NCBI GenBank assembly: GCA_050184115.1
Contig: JBFXAQ010000010.1
Coordinates: forward strand, 160,116 to 224,115
Direction: 5' to 3'
DNA: 64,000 nucleotides
Origin: JACKNG01 sp050184115
GTDB lineage: Bacteria > Pseudomonadota > Gammaproteobacteria > Ga0077536
Both the position numbers and the translations under genes were made by a program. Numbering within the stretch: position 1 is the stretch's first letter; each line of letters opens with the position of its first letter. This document shows, in pieces, positions 44,080-52,885 of the stretch. The notes below the pieces were generated by a model. It saw nothing but the letters and a program-made list of their open reading frames with translations, did not search any database and was not told the DNA's origin.

Positions 44080-46938
44080 TCACGGACAACCCGCGACGTC
44101 GAGCACGACGCTGTCGAAGCGGACCTCGTCGCTGCCGCCCAATGCCGACGACCCGAGGAACAGGACGCCGGAGCGGCGATTGGCGACGGCCGGGATGTCG
44201 AGCGTCAGCGTCTGGGTCGTCGAGTCGGTGCCCGGTCCCGCGATGCGCGCCACTTCGCTGCCGGTCATGGTCGCCGGGTCACCGACGTAGACCGCCACGT
44301 AGTCCCCGGCGTCGTCCAGGCCCACACGCCGGTAGCGCACGGTCAGTCGGGCGCTGGTATAGCCGGTGGCATCGAAGATGCGCGCGGCCCCCTCCCCGCC
44401 ACCGTCGTTGTCGCGCACGCGCAACCAGTTCGAACCATCCTGGGCGATGACCTGCTCGTCGCCGCTGGTCGGACCGTCGTTCTCGTTCCATTCGACCCAG
44501 TTGCCGTCCCAGGTGAGGTCGCCACGCGAGCCGCCATAGCCGCCGCTGGCGAAGTCGTCGGCAAAGCGGCCGCTGCAGGTGCTGGCCGCCACCGGCGCCG
44601 CCGCCAGGGCGTTCGCCTGCAGCGTCGACACGGTCGCCGCGGGCAGGGCGCGGCCGTACAGCCGGATGTCGTCGAGCGCGCCGGTCCAGTCATCGCCTTC
44701 GTATTCGCTGGAACCGAAATAGAGGTCGCGCGTATTGGTCGCCGGCATACCCGCGAGCGCGACGTCGGCGACCTGCGCGCCATCGAGGTAGCCCCTCAGG
44801 CGACCGCCGGTGGCGTCGACGACGACGACGACGTGGTGCCAGTGGCCTGCCGCGAAGCCCTCACCGAGCTTGACCTGCACCAGGCCGCCGGCGGCGACGG
44901 CAAACATCAACGCACCGTTGCGCAGCTCCAAGTGATAGTTGAGATCGTCGACATCCTTGCCCTTGGACAACAGGGCCCCATTGACGCCGTCGTAGCGGAA
45001 CCACGAGGCGAGCGTGAAGTCGCCTGCGCGATCGAGACCGGCCGCATCCTCGACCCGCACGTCGTCCCCCGCGAACGCGAGCGCATTGCCGTCCTGGCCG
45101 GGAATCCAATCGGGCACGGCGACCTTGCCGTCGTGACCACCGACACTGTCGGCGGCGGTACTGCCGGCGTCCTCGTCGAGACGCCAGTGGGCGACGAGTT
45201 CGGCCGCGCTGGCACTCAACACCGCGTAGACCTGGGTGGTCCAGGCGGTGACGAGATGATGGCAACGTGCGCCGTCGATGGCGCTCTCCGCGTTGTCGCT
45301 CAGGCCGAACGTGGCAGTGGCATAACTCGCCTCCACGTTGCCGTCGAAATCGACGATGAAGTTCCCGGCGTAGCGATCGGTGACGAGCAGGCGATCGCTG
45401 CCCGGCAGGTGGGCAACGCCGTTGGGCCAGGTGGTGAAGGCCGAGAGGTCGATGCTGTGCCGCAGACTGCCGTCGAGGCCGACCAGGCGCACGGCGGGTG
45501 CGGGCTGGCCGTTCTTGTTGACCCGCGTGGCGATGGCCAGGGTGCCATCCCAGGTACCCGACGCCGTGCCGTCGATATAGGCCAAGCCCTCGGGTGCGCT
45601 GGTGTAGGCGGTGGTGCTGAACGAGCCGGTCGATGCACCATCCGCGCCGTGCAGATGCACGATCCTGGCGCCGTAATAGGACACCGCGAGCTTACCGGCC
45701 TGAGCGCCGCTGGTGAGGTAGGCCACCCCGCGCGGCTGGCTCGTCGCCGCAGCATGGTGGGCAAGGACGTGACCGGCGAGGTCGGCCAACACCAGCGCCC
45801 CAGCCGTCCAGTCCAGCGCGACGACACCGCCGCCCGCCGGCACCGTGGTGCCCAGCACGACAGCGCCTTCCGGTACCGATTCAACCGCCATCAGGCCGCT
45901 CACCCCGAGGCTCGCCGCGCTAACCCGCCCGATCTCGAGATCGGGCACGAAATCGGCGCTGCACTGCGCGGCCTCCGCCGCTGGTACGCAGTCCACCCCG
46001 CAGGCGCAGCGGTATTCGACGACCAGGCGCGGGCGCTGTGCGCTGTCGGCGTCTTCGGTGCTGATGAACTCGGCCGGGGTACCGGATGCGGTCCCGGCGA
46101 CGAGGACGCCGTGGTTCGCACGCGCGCCCGCGCGCCATTCGCGCAACCACGCGGTGACGTCGAATGCGACCCAGCTCGCCGCGGTCGCCGTCGCCGTGGC
46201 GACACTGGCGGTGTCCGTCGCCCCCCCGGCCACGCTCCAGGCGTCGGCGCCATCGCGCGTGGACCAGGTCGCACCGTCCGCCGGCGTACAGCTGCCGTCG
46301 GCGCAGCTGCCTTCGACCCAGGGTTCGACCAGCGCACGCGCCGTGAGCGCGCCGCTGCCATCGACGGCGAAGATCTCGAGGCGGGCACTGACGATGAACG
46401 CGTCGTCGGGCAGGCCGTCGAGCGCGGGCGCCACGAGCAGGTGATGCGCGTAACCCGCCCGCAGACGCGTCGCCGCACCATGGTTCGCGCCCGGGTTGCC
46501 CGCTTCGAGCATGGTGTCGCGCAGCGCCGCCCCGCCCTGCAGGACGAGTTCGTGAAGATCGCCACCATAGGTCGGGAGGTCGGCGACCACGCGCTCGCGC
46601 CGGCTGCCGTCCGCGCCACTCACCGTCGCCGTCATCGTCACCGGCGAACCGTGATCGGGGCTGAACGCGACCGTGTAGGCGTGCTCGCCAAACGTCGTCT
46701 CGGGGATGCCGTAGTTGCTGCAGCTGTCGCCCTGCGCGGTGACATGCCAGCGACCGGCGGCGAGCGCGGCTTCGAGGGCATAGTCCGCTGCGCGCGCGCC
46801 GACCTCGGTGTCGAGACGACGGACGTCGGCGGCCTGTTCGAGGTTGAGCAGCATCGTCACCACCGCAACCAGCAGCAACGTCACCACCACCGGCACGAGC
46901 ACGATGCCGTGGGCCCGCGCGCGGCGGTTCGCCATCAT
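44080..46938 (-). CDS. Large mosaic MshP/MshQ-like pilus-associated protein with LamG domain
   Basis: A 952-aa exported protein. The N-terminus (about 10-32) is a hydrophobic helix of the PilX/MshP kind without Glu+5. It is followed by a DNRLRE-like beta domain (about 130-310, containing FDVTAWLREWRAGA), a region rich in short beta repeats resembling a propeller (about 340-570), a LamG/concanavalin-like domain (about 580-770, ELVAHWRLDEDAGSTAAD ... LDDIRLYGRALP) and a C-terminal beta domain (about 790-950). Six or more Cys are present. Last gene of unit 2; candidate pilus-tip adhesin. Domain borders are by eye. Confidence 0.75.
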   Translation of the reverse strand: MMANRRARAHGIVLVPVVVTLLLVAVVTMLLNLEQAADVRRLDTEVGARAADYALEAALAAGRWHVTAQGDSCSNYGIPETTFGEHAYTVAFSPDHGSPVTMTATVSGADGSRRERVVADLPTYGGDLHELVLQGGAALRDTMLEAGNPGANHGAATRLRAGYAHHLLVAPALDGLPDDAFIVSARLEIFAVDGSGALTARALVEPWVEGSCADGSCTPADGATWSTRDGADAWSVAGGATDTASVATATATAASWVAFDVTAWLREWRAGARANHGVLVAGTASGTPAEFISTEDADSAQRPRLVVEYRCACGVDCVPAAEAAQCSADFVPDLEIGRVSAASLGVSGLMAVESVPEGAVVLGTTVPAGGGVVALDWTAGALVLADLAGHVLAHHAAATSQPRGVAYLTSGAQAGKLAVSYYGARIVHLHGADGASTGSFSTTAYTSAPEGLAYIDGTASGTWDGTLAIATRVNKNGQPAPAVRLVGLDGSLRHSIDLSAFTTWPNGVAHLPGSDRLLVTDRYAGNFIVDFDGNVEASYATATFGLSDNAESAIDGARCHHLVTAWTTQVYAVLSASAAELVAHWRLDEDAGSTAADSVGGHDGKVAVPDWIPGQDGNALAFAGDDVRVEDAAGLDRAGDFTLASWFRYDGVNGALLSKGKDVDDLNYHLELRNGALMFAVAAGGLVQVKLGEGFAAGHWHHVVVVVDATGGRLRGYLDGAQVADVALAGMPATNTRDLYFGSSEYEGDDWTGALDDIRLYGRALPAATVSTLQANALAAAPVAASTCSGRFADDFASGGYGGSRGDLTWDGNWVEWNENDGPTSGDEQVIAQDGSNWLRVRDNDGGGEGAARIFDATGYTSARLTVRYRRVGLDDAGDYVAVYVGDPATMTGSEVARIAGPGTDSTTQTLTLDIPAVANRRSGVLFLGSSALGGSDEVRFDSVVLDVAGCP

Positions 46939-47897
46939 GGCTGCGCCCCCACCCGCACCGTCGCCGACACCTCGAGGGCCTCGGTCGTGGCGGTGGCGGC
47001 AAGACGGAGCGTCAGTTCCACGCTGTCGTAACGCGCGGCTGGCAGCACGCGGCGCGCGACGGCGAAGAACTCGACACCCTCGATGAGCGCCGTTTCGATG
47101 TAATCGGCGCCGGTCAACAGGGCGTCACCGTTGGTGTCCCATGGCACCGGCACGCGCTTCATGAGCGTGCTGCCGGCGAGGTAATAGACGACCGTGTCGA
47201 GCCAATCCTCGTCGACCAGGCCGTCCTCGTCGTCGTCGGCGACGTTGCCCTCGTCGACGGCGCCGTCGCCGTCGTCGTCGACGCCGGCGAGGCCCGGCGC
47301 GCCGTCGCCGTTCATGTCGGCGCCCGGATCCTCGTCGATGCTGCCGTCGCCGTCGTTGTCGAGGCCGTCGAGCGGATCCTCGTCCTGGTGCGGCGCGCTG
47401 CTGCCGCCGCTCTCGTCGTCGTCGGGTACCGCTGGGCTCGGCACATCGGCGCTGCCGTTGCCGTTGTCGTCGATACCGCGGATGCCATTGCGCCCATCGC
47501 CGTTCATGTCCGCCGGCCAGTCCTCGTCGATGCGGCCGTCGTGATCGTTGTCGGCATCGGCGTAGCCGTCGCCATTGCGATCGACCGTGCCGTCGAGGGC
47601 AACGGCGAGTACGGCGCCCGCCGAGCTGGCGCCAACGGTCTGCGCGCGCGGGTTTTCGACCCAGGCCGTGGCCGGGTCGTCGACCAGCGGCAACACCAGG
47701 CGCGGCGCGGTGCCCACTGCGCGGGTCATGTCGGCGAGCGCGAAACGCGCTTCCTCGAGCCGCACGCCGGCAGCCTGGTGCAGCGCGCGGCTGCGCACGA
47801 GTGTCGTGCTCACCTCGCCGAGGCCGGCCAGTACGATACCGGCCAGCGCAACTACGACCAGCAGTTCGACGAAGCTGTACCCGGCGAGCCTGCGCAC
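46935..47897 (-). CDS. MshO-like minor pilin with calcium-binding repeat array
   Basis: Prepilin with leader MRRLAG and cleavage before YSFVELLVVVALAG, keeping Glu at +5. Residues about 106-232 are an insertion of DxNxDGxxD-type repeats (for example DNDHDGRIDED, DNDGDGSIDED, DDDGDGAVDEG), like thrombospondin type 3 or dockerin calcium loops. The C-terminal part returns to pilin-like beta sequence. GTG at 47897; 320 aa. Overlaps the next gene by 4 nt. Calcium binding is inferred from the motifs. Confidence 0.82.
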   Translation of the reverse strand: MRRLAGYSFVELLVVVALAGIVLAGLGEVSTTLVRSRALHQAAGVRLEEARFALADMTRAVGTAPRLVLPLVDDPATAWVENPRAQTVGASSAGAVLAVALDGTVDRNGDGYADADNDHDGRIDEDWPADMNGDGRNGIRGIDDNGNGSADVPSPAVPDDDESGGSSAPHQDEDPLDGLDNDGDGSIDEDPGADMNGDGAPGLAGVDDDGDGAVDEGNVADDDEDGLVDEDWLDTVVYYLAGSTLMKRVPVPWDTNGDALLTGADYIETALIEGVEFFAVARRVLPAARYDSVELTLRLAATATTEALEVSATVRVGAQP

Positions 47898-47907
47898 GGC
47901 ACCGCCC

Positions 47908-48321
47908 TCAGGGTGTGACCAGTGTGGAAACCGCGAGTGGGCTCGCGGCAATCGCTGCGGTCACCGCCAGCAGGTCCGCATCAGTGCCGGTGCTGCCGTC
48001 GCCATCGCCGTCGGCGTCGTCACCGTCCCAGGGCTGGACATAGACCAGGCAGCGCGGCGCAGCCGCGACGTCGTCGGAGAGCGTGCTGACCACGCCCGGC
48101 GCGGTGACGCTCGCGGCGAGCGTGCTGTAGGGCAAGGCGAGCACTTCCTCCAGACAGGACAGCAGGCGCAGACGCTCGCGCAGCTCGCCACGGGACCGCG
48201 CGGCGAGACCCGCACCCTGCCCCAGGCTCTCCAACGCCGGCGCGAGGCACACGGCGAGCACGACGATGGCGGTCAGCAGCTCGACGTAGCCGAAGCCGGT
48301 CATGCCCAGGCGTCGGGTCAT
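47908..48321 (-). CDS. MshD-like minor pilin
   Basis: A 137-aa prepilin: leader MTRRLGMTG, cleavage before FGYVELLTAIVVLAV with Glu at +5, a long alpha-helix, and a short C-terminal domain that includes a single acidic loop WDGDDADGDGDGSTGTD, again a possible calcium site. Starts overlap the upstream minor pilin by 4 nt. Confidence 0.8.
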   Translation of the reverse strand: MTRRLGMTGFGYVELLTAIVVLAVCLAPALESLGQGAGLAARSRGELRERLRLLSCLEEVLALPYSTLAASVTAPGVVSTLSDDVAAAPRCLVYVQPWDGDDADGDGDGSTGTDADLLAVTAAIAASPLAVSTLVTP

Positions 48322-48875
48322 GGCACGCGGACCCGCCCGGTGAGGGCATCGAGCGCGACGGTGTAGCGACTGCGGCCGACGACGACGTTGATATCGCTGC
48401 CGGCGAGGAAATAGCGGGTCGCGGTCTGCGGCTTGTACCAGAACGGCAGGCCCTGGCCGTCGAACAGTACGGCATCCTGGCCACCGGCACCGACATAGTT
48501 GAACGGCTTGCCGGTGGCGATGAGATCGGCCCGCGCCGCCAACCCGGCCTGTCCCGGGAGGAGCCGGTAGGTGAGCTTGCTGACGGGATCGGTGGCGGTG
48601 GCCGAGAGGTCGAGCGGGCTGACGGTGATGTCGGTGCTGAAGACGCGGGCGCTGTTGGCCACGAGATCGATGTCGACGCCGTGCACGATCCCGCTGGCCT
48701 GGGCCGCCGCCCGCGCGTCGCGCAACACCGTGGCGATCCGCGCGGCACTGGCCGCGGCCTGGAGGTCGTCGAGTGGCCGGATGTCGGGCCGCGCGACGGC
48801 GGCGAGGATGGCGAGCACCGCGACGGCGGTCGCCATCTCGATGAGCAGGTATCCGCGAAGCCGATGCTGCACCAT
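48318..48875 (-). CDS. GspH/MshC-like minor pilin
   Basis: A 185-aa prepilin with leader MVQHRLRG, cleavage before YLLIEMATAVAVLAILAAVA with Glu at +5, and a globular part of the GspH type (VLRDARAAAQASGIVHGVDI). ATG preceded by GGGGAGGG. First minor pilin after the hairpin that follows the major pilin. Confidence 0.8.
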   Translation of the reverse strand: MVQHRLRGYLLIEMATAVAVLAILAAVARPDIRPLDDLQAAASAARIATVLRDARAAAQASGIVHGVDIDLVANSARVFSTDITVSPLDLSATATDPVSKLTYRLLPGQAGLAARADLIATGKPFNYVGAGGQDAVLFDGQGLPFWYKPQTATRYFLAGSDINVVVGRSRYTVALDALTGRVRVP

Positions 48876-48897
48876 GGCCGCGGCCCTCCCCTGCGCC

Positions 48898-48937
48898 GGG
48901 TCGTCGCGGCGGTCGACCGTGACCGCGCGGACGACCC
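48898..48937 (-). promoter_or_regulatory. Long hairpin between major and minor pilin genes
   Basis: GGGTCGTC (48898-48905) pairs with GACGACCC (48930-48937), and an inner GCGGTC/GACCGC (48909-48914, 48921-48926) extends the stem. It lies 16 nt after the major pilin stop. No U-run follows, so it more likely stabilises the pilin mRNA or sets major-to-minor ratio than terminates. Confidence 0.5.
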
Positions 48938-48953
48938 GCCGGGACGACGTCCG

Positions 48954-49499
48954 TCAGCGGTCGTCGTAGTCCGTGTGGTCGGCGATGAACTGACCGGTCT
49001 TGGTGTCGTACTTCCAGCCGCCGGTGGTCGATGACGAGGTCATGCCGAGCGCGCCCGCGGTCGACATCGACACCGTCGCCACCGTGGTCATGGGGTTGTT
49101 CGGCATGGCCGCCTTCTTGAGGTAGGGGCCGTACTTGAAGTTCACATCCGCCTTGGTGCACGACTCGCCGGCCGCGTTGGTGTACTTCGACAGGTGGTCG
49201 AGCAGGGCCTGGGCGGAAGCGGCCGCGCCCGTGCCGGTGGCGCCGCCCGGGCCCGACGCGCAGGCCGTGCCGATGGACGTCGCCGCGCCGGGGTAGGCGC
49301 CGTGCTGCTGGTAGTAGAGATCGACGGCGGCGCGCATGTTGGCGAGGTTGGCGTCGAGCGACGACAGCTTGGCGTCGTCGGTCGTGGCGGAGAACTGCGG
49401 CACGACGATGGCAGCGAGGATGGCGAGGATGATGACGACGATCAGCAGCTCGACGAGGGTGAAACCCTTTTCCTTAGCCGTTGTGCGTGATTGTTCCAT
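48954..49499 (-). CDS. Major type IV pilin (MshA/GspG-like)
   Basis: A 181-aa prepilin. Leader MEQSRTTAKEKG, then FTLVELLIVVIILAILAAIV, the best match to the class consensus in this locus, with Glu at +5. The globular domain has the GspG-like start YYQQHGAYPGAA and two Cys (about 79 and 114) that could form a disulfide. First gene of unit 2, as expected for the most abundant subunit. Confidence 0.88.
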   Translation of the reverse strand: MEQSRTTAKEKGFTLVELLIVVIILAILAAIVVPQFSATTDDAKLSSLDANLANMRAAVDLYYQQHGAYPGAATSIGTACASGPGGATGTGAAASAQALLDHLSKYTNAAGESCTKADVNFKYGPYLKKAAMPNNPMTTVATVSMSTAGALGMTSSSTTGGWKYDTKTGQFIADHTDYDDR

Positions 49500-49542
49500 G
49501 GCTCCGGTACCCGTGATGCGTTGCGGTGAGAGTGCTCAGGCG

Positions 49543-49570
49543 TTAGCGGATCGACCCGGCGATCCTTTAG
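49543..49570 (-). promoter_or_regulatory. Sigma-28-like promoter of the pilin operon (unit 2)
   Basis: On the minus strand CTAAAGGAT from 49570, then TCCGCTAA (49550-49543), with 11 nt between TAAAGGAT and TCCGCTAA. The -10 matches 6 of 8 bases of GCCGATAA and spacing is exact. Predicted leader about 37 nt. It lies in the 201-nt gap 49500-49700, which otherwise shows no gene. Confidence 0.5.
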
Positions 49571-49700
49571 ACGGCAGGCGAAGAATGTCGGCGGACCTCG
49601 TCCGCCCGGTCGTGCACACGTCCCTCGCGCACCGCGTGGAACGGGGCTCCGCGCGACGTCGACCAACGGCCCCTCTGCGGGAGGACCGTCGGCATCGCGC

Positions 49701-50846
49701 TCAGTGCACGGCGTGGGCGAGCTTGAAGATGGGCAGGATGAGCGAGCTGACGATGAGCCCCACCACGGCGCCCATGACGAGCAACATGGCCGGTTCGACC
49801 ACCTTGCTCAACGAGATCAGGATGCGCTTGAGCTCGCGCTGGTAGTGGTCGGCGAGGCGCGCGGTGACCAGCGGCAGGTCGCCGGACTCTTCGCCCGTAC
49901 TGATCATCTGGCGCGTCAGCTCGGGCAGGAAGTCAGTGCGCTGGCAGACCGACGCGACGCCCTGTCCGGCCTGCACGCTGCCGCGGAGATCGTCGATGAA
50001 GGCGCGGAAGCGGCGGTTCGGCGTCACCCCGCGACAGGCGCCGAGCGCATCGAGCAAGGTCACGCCGTTGCCGAGCGACAGCGACAGGGTGCGCAGGGTC
50101 TGGACGAGATAGAAGCGCACCATGAGCGCGCGCAGACCGACCACTTCACCCGCCCAGTCGTGCAGGCGCGCGGTGCCGGCGGGGCTGGCGGCCCAACGGA
50201 CCGCGCTCACCAGCCCGAGCACGGCCAATGGGCCGAGCCACCAGGATTGCGCGAGCAGCACGTCGCTGGCCCACATCAGTACCCGCGTGGTCAGCGGCAA
50301 CTGGTCGGCGATGCTGGAGAACAGGTCCCCGAAACGCGGGAACACCACGGTCAGCACGAAGATCACCACCGCGACCGAGAACACGACCAGGAAGAGCGGG
50401 TAGGAGAAGGCCGACTTGAGCTGGCCGACGAGTTCGTCGTTCTGCTCGTCGACCGCGAGCAGGTGGCCCAGCGCGCGCTGCAGGTAGCCGCCCTGCTCGG
50501 CCGCCGCGACGAGCGCGACGTAGGCGCCGTCGAACAACTCGGGATAGTGTTCGAGCGCGGCGGCGAAACTCGCGCCCTCGTTGATCGCGGTGGCCAGGCC
50601 GTCGAGCACGTCGCCGAGGGCGCCATCGCGAGTCTGCGCGCGCAGGCTCTCCAGCGCCGGTACCAGCGCCATGCCGGTGTCCAGCAGCAGGGCGAGCTGC
50701 TCGGTGAAGAAGCGCCGTCGTCCGCGGCGATCACCGCTGCCGGCGCCGCGTCGCCGCGGCAGGCGGGCCATCGGTGCAAGTGGTTTCGTCGCGGCGGCGG
50801 GCTTGGTCCGCCGGACGGCGACCGTTGCACCGAGTTCGATGGCCAT
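49701..50846 (-). CDS. GspF/PilC/MshG-like inner-membrane platform protein
   Basis: A 381-aa polytopic protein with two GspF domains (about 45-165 and 245-370): FFTEQLALLLDTGMALVPAL and FYLVQTLRTLSLSLGNGVTLLDAL, each followed by hydrophobic helices (SYPLFLVVFSVAVVIFVLTV and PAMLLVMGAVVGLIVSSLIL). It couples the ATPase to pilus growth. An Arg-rich N-terminal extension of about 45 residues is present. Starts 5 nt after the ATPase gene ends. Confidence 0.92.
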   Translation of the reverse strand: MAIELGATVAVRRTKPAAATKPLAPMARLPRRRGAGSGDRRGRRRFFTEQLALLLDTGMALVPALESLRAQTRDGALGDVLDGLATAINEGASFAAALEHYPELFDGAYVALVAAAEQGGYLQRALGHLLAVDEQNDELVGQLKSAFSYPLFLVVFSVAVVIFVLTVVFPRFGDLFSSIADQLPLTTRVLMWASDVLLAQSWWLGPLAVLGLVSAVRWAASPAGTARLHDWAGEVVGLRALMVRFYLVQTLRTLSLSLGNGVTLLDALGACRGVTPNRRFRAFIDDLRGSVQAGQGVASVCQRTDFLPELTRQMISTGEESGDLPLVTARLADHYQRELKRILISLSKVVEPAMLLVMGAVVGLIVSSLILPIFKLAHAVH

Positions 50847-50851
50847 GGCGT

Positions 50852-52885
50852 TCAGCCAACGTGCCCGAGCACGCGGCCAACCTCCTCCAGCGTCGTCTGT
50901 CCCTCGCGCACGCGCAGCAAGCCATCGTCCAGGAGGGTCGGCACGCGGTGGCGCGCGACGTAGTCGCTCAGGTCATCACGGCTCGGCGCCGTGACCATCA
51001 GGGACTGCAGTTCGCCGCTGGCCTCGACGATCTCGTGGATGCCGAGCCGCCCCTTGTAGCCCGAGTCGTAGCACTGTCCGCAACCGCGCCCGCGGGCCAG
51101 GCGCAGGCGGGCGCCGGGTTCCGCGCGGCAACGCTCGACCAGCTCCGGCGGGGCGACGTAGCTCGTCCGGCAATGCTCGCACACGGTGCGCACCAGGCGC
51201 TGGCCGACCACGCCGACCAGGGCCGAGGACAACAGGTAGGGCTCGACGCCCATGTCGACCAGGCGGGTGACCGCACTGATGGCATCGTTGGTGTGCAGGG
51301 TCGACAGCACCAGGTGACCGGTCAGTGCAGCCTGCACGGCAATCTGGGCCGTCTCGCGATCGCGGATCTCACCGACCATGACGACGTCCGGGTCCTGACG
51401 CAGTACGTGGCGCAACAGGCGTGCGAAGCTGAGCCCGGTGGCCTCGTTGACCTGGTTCTGATTGACCGTGTCCATCTGGTACTCGACCGGGTCCTCGATC
51501 GTCACCAGGCTCTTCTCACTCGAGTTGAGATACTCGACGGCGGCGTACAGGGTGGTCGTCTTGCCGCTACCGGTCGGCCCGGTGACCGGCAGCAGGCCGT
51601 GACTGCGCGCGAGCAGGCCGCGGAAGAGTTCGAGGTTGGCCGCCGCCATGCCGAGCCGGTCGAGCTGGACGATGCCGCTCTGACGATCGAGCACGCGCAG
51701 GACGACCTTCTCGCCGAAGATCCCCGGCAGCGAGCTGAAGCGCAGGTCGACCACCCGCCCGCCGGTGGAGACCTGGATGCGGCCGTCCTGCGGCAGGCGG
51801 CGCTCGGTGATGTCGAGATTGGCCATGACCTTGAGCCGCGAAACCGCCGCGGCGTGCACGTCGATGGGCGAGGCCATGCCTTCGTAGAGCATGCCGTCGA
51901 TGCGGAAGCGCACCCGCGAGCGGGTCCGCGAGGGTTCGATGTGGATGTCGCTGGCACCGTCGCGGATGGCGCGCTGGATGATGGCGTTGACCAGGTTGAT
52001 GACCGGGCTGCCCGCCGCCATCTCGTCGATCACGGCGAGGTTGTCCGGCAGCGCGTTGTCGACGAGTTCGAAGTCCTCCTCGAAGTTGCCGAGCAGGTCG
52101 TTGACCGCCACCCCGCCCTGCAGGGCGTGGTCGATGACCTCGCGGATCTCGCCCGAGGCCACCAGCACCGGCCGCACGTAGCAACCGCTGCGCTCCTCGA
52201 CCTCGTCGATGACCGGTACCGCCTGCGGGTCCATCGTCGCCAGGGTCAGCGTGTCGTGGACCTTGAACAGCGGCAGCACCGTGAGGCGCAGGCAGGTGGC
52301 ACGGTCGAGCGTGCCGACCACGTCAGGGTCGTAGAGGCCCGGACGCAGGCGTGCATAGGGCACCCCGAGCTGCAGGGCCAGCACGCGCAGCAGGTCGGGC
52401 TCGCTGACCCAGCCCTTGTCGACCAGGATGCGTCCCATCTTCTTGCCGGTCTCGCCCTGCAGGCGCACGGCCTCGGCCACCCGGGCCTCGTCGAGCAAGT
52501 CCTGTTCGACGAGGAGGTCACCGAGCCGCGCGCCAGCGCGCGAGGGCCGCCGTGGCGCGTCCTCGAACGCCGCGCTGATGAACTCGACGTACTCGTCGAT
52601 GCCGGTCAGGCGCAGGATGTCCGAATTCAGCGCGTTGACGTTGAGCAGGCTCAGCGAACCGCCGCGCGAGGCCAGCAGGTGGTGGGCATCGACCAGTGCT
52701 TCGAGCGCCGCGCTGCCGAGGTGACTGACCAGTTCGAGGTCGACCGCAACCCACAGGTCCTTGGCCGCCACGCACTGGTCGATGCCGTGCAGGAAGGTGT
52801 CGAGGGCGGCGGGTTCGTTGAAGTCCGGCCCCGGGGCCAGCCGCATCGTCGTGCCGATGCGGTCACGCAGCAGTTCAGCCGGCAC
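50852..52885 (-). CDS. Pilus extension ATPase with N-terminal STAS domain (STAS-MshEN-GspE)
   Basis: A 677-aa protein from the GTG at 52885. Residues about 1-105 resemble a STAS/anti-sigma-antagonist domain: LWVAVDLELVSHLGSAALEAL with Ser58 in the phospho-acceptor position and GGSLSLLNVNALNSDILRLTG. Residues 119-215 are an MshEN domain with two c-di-GMP motifs (RLGDLLVEQDLLDE... and KMGRILVDKGWVSE...). The GspE core has Walker A GPTGSGKT (436-443), an Asp box TIEDPVEY, VGEIRD, and a four-Cys zinc site (569, 572, 602, 605). STAS fusion to this ATPase class is unusual. The start overlaps the GGDEF-EAL gene by 11 nt. Confidence 0.87.
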   Translation of the reverse strand: MPAELLRDRIGTTMRLAPGPDFNEPAALDTFLHGIDQCVAAKDLWVAVDLELVSHLGSAALEALVDAHHLLASRGGSLSLLNVNALNSDILRLTGIDEYVEFISAAFEDAPRRPSRAGARLGDLLVEQDLLDEARVAEAVRLQGETGKKMGRILVDKGWVSEPDLLRVLALQLGVPYARLRPGLYDPDVVGTLDRATCLRLTVLPLFKVHDTLTLATMDPQAVPVIDEVEERSGCYVRPVLVASGEIREVIDHALQGGVAVNDLLGNFEEDFELVDNALPDNLAVIDEMAAGSPVINLVNAIIQRAIRDGASDIHIEPSRTRSRVRFRIDGMLYEGMASPIDVHAAAVSRLKVMANLDITERRLPQDGRIQVSTGGRVVDLRFSSLPGIFGEKVVLRVLDRQSGIVQLDRLGMAAANLELFRGLLARSHGLLPVTGPTGSGKTTTLYAAVEYLNSSEKSLVTIEDPVEYQMDTVNQNQVNEATGLSFARLLRHVLRQDPDVVMVGEIRDRETAQIAVQAALTGHLVLSTLHTNDAISAVTRLVDMGVEPYLLSSALVGVVGQRLVRTVCEHCRTSYVAPPELVERCRAEPGARLRLARGRGCGQCYDSGYKGRLGIHEIVEASGELQSLMVTAPSRDDLSDYVARHRVPTLLDDGLLRVREGQTTLEEVGRVLGHVG

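Noticed and set aside
43681..47031. Plus-strand open frame of 1116 codons opposite the pilin operon
   Set aside because: Antisense to several genes with clear domains; its composition (Arg/Gly/Val-rich, no motifs) is the usual result of high GC third positions on the other strand.
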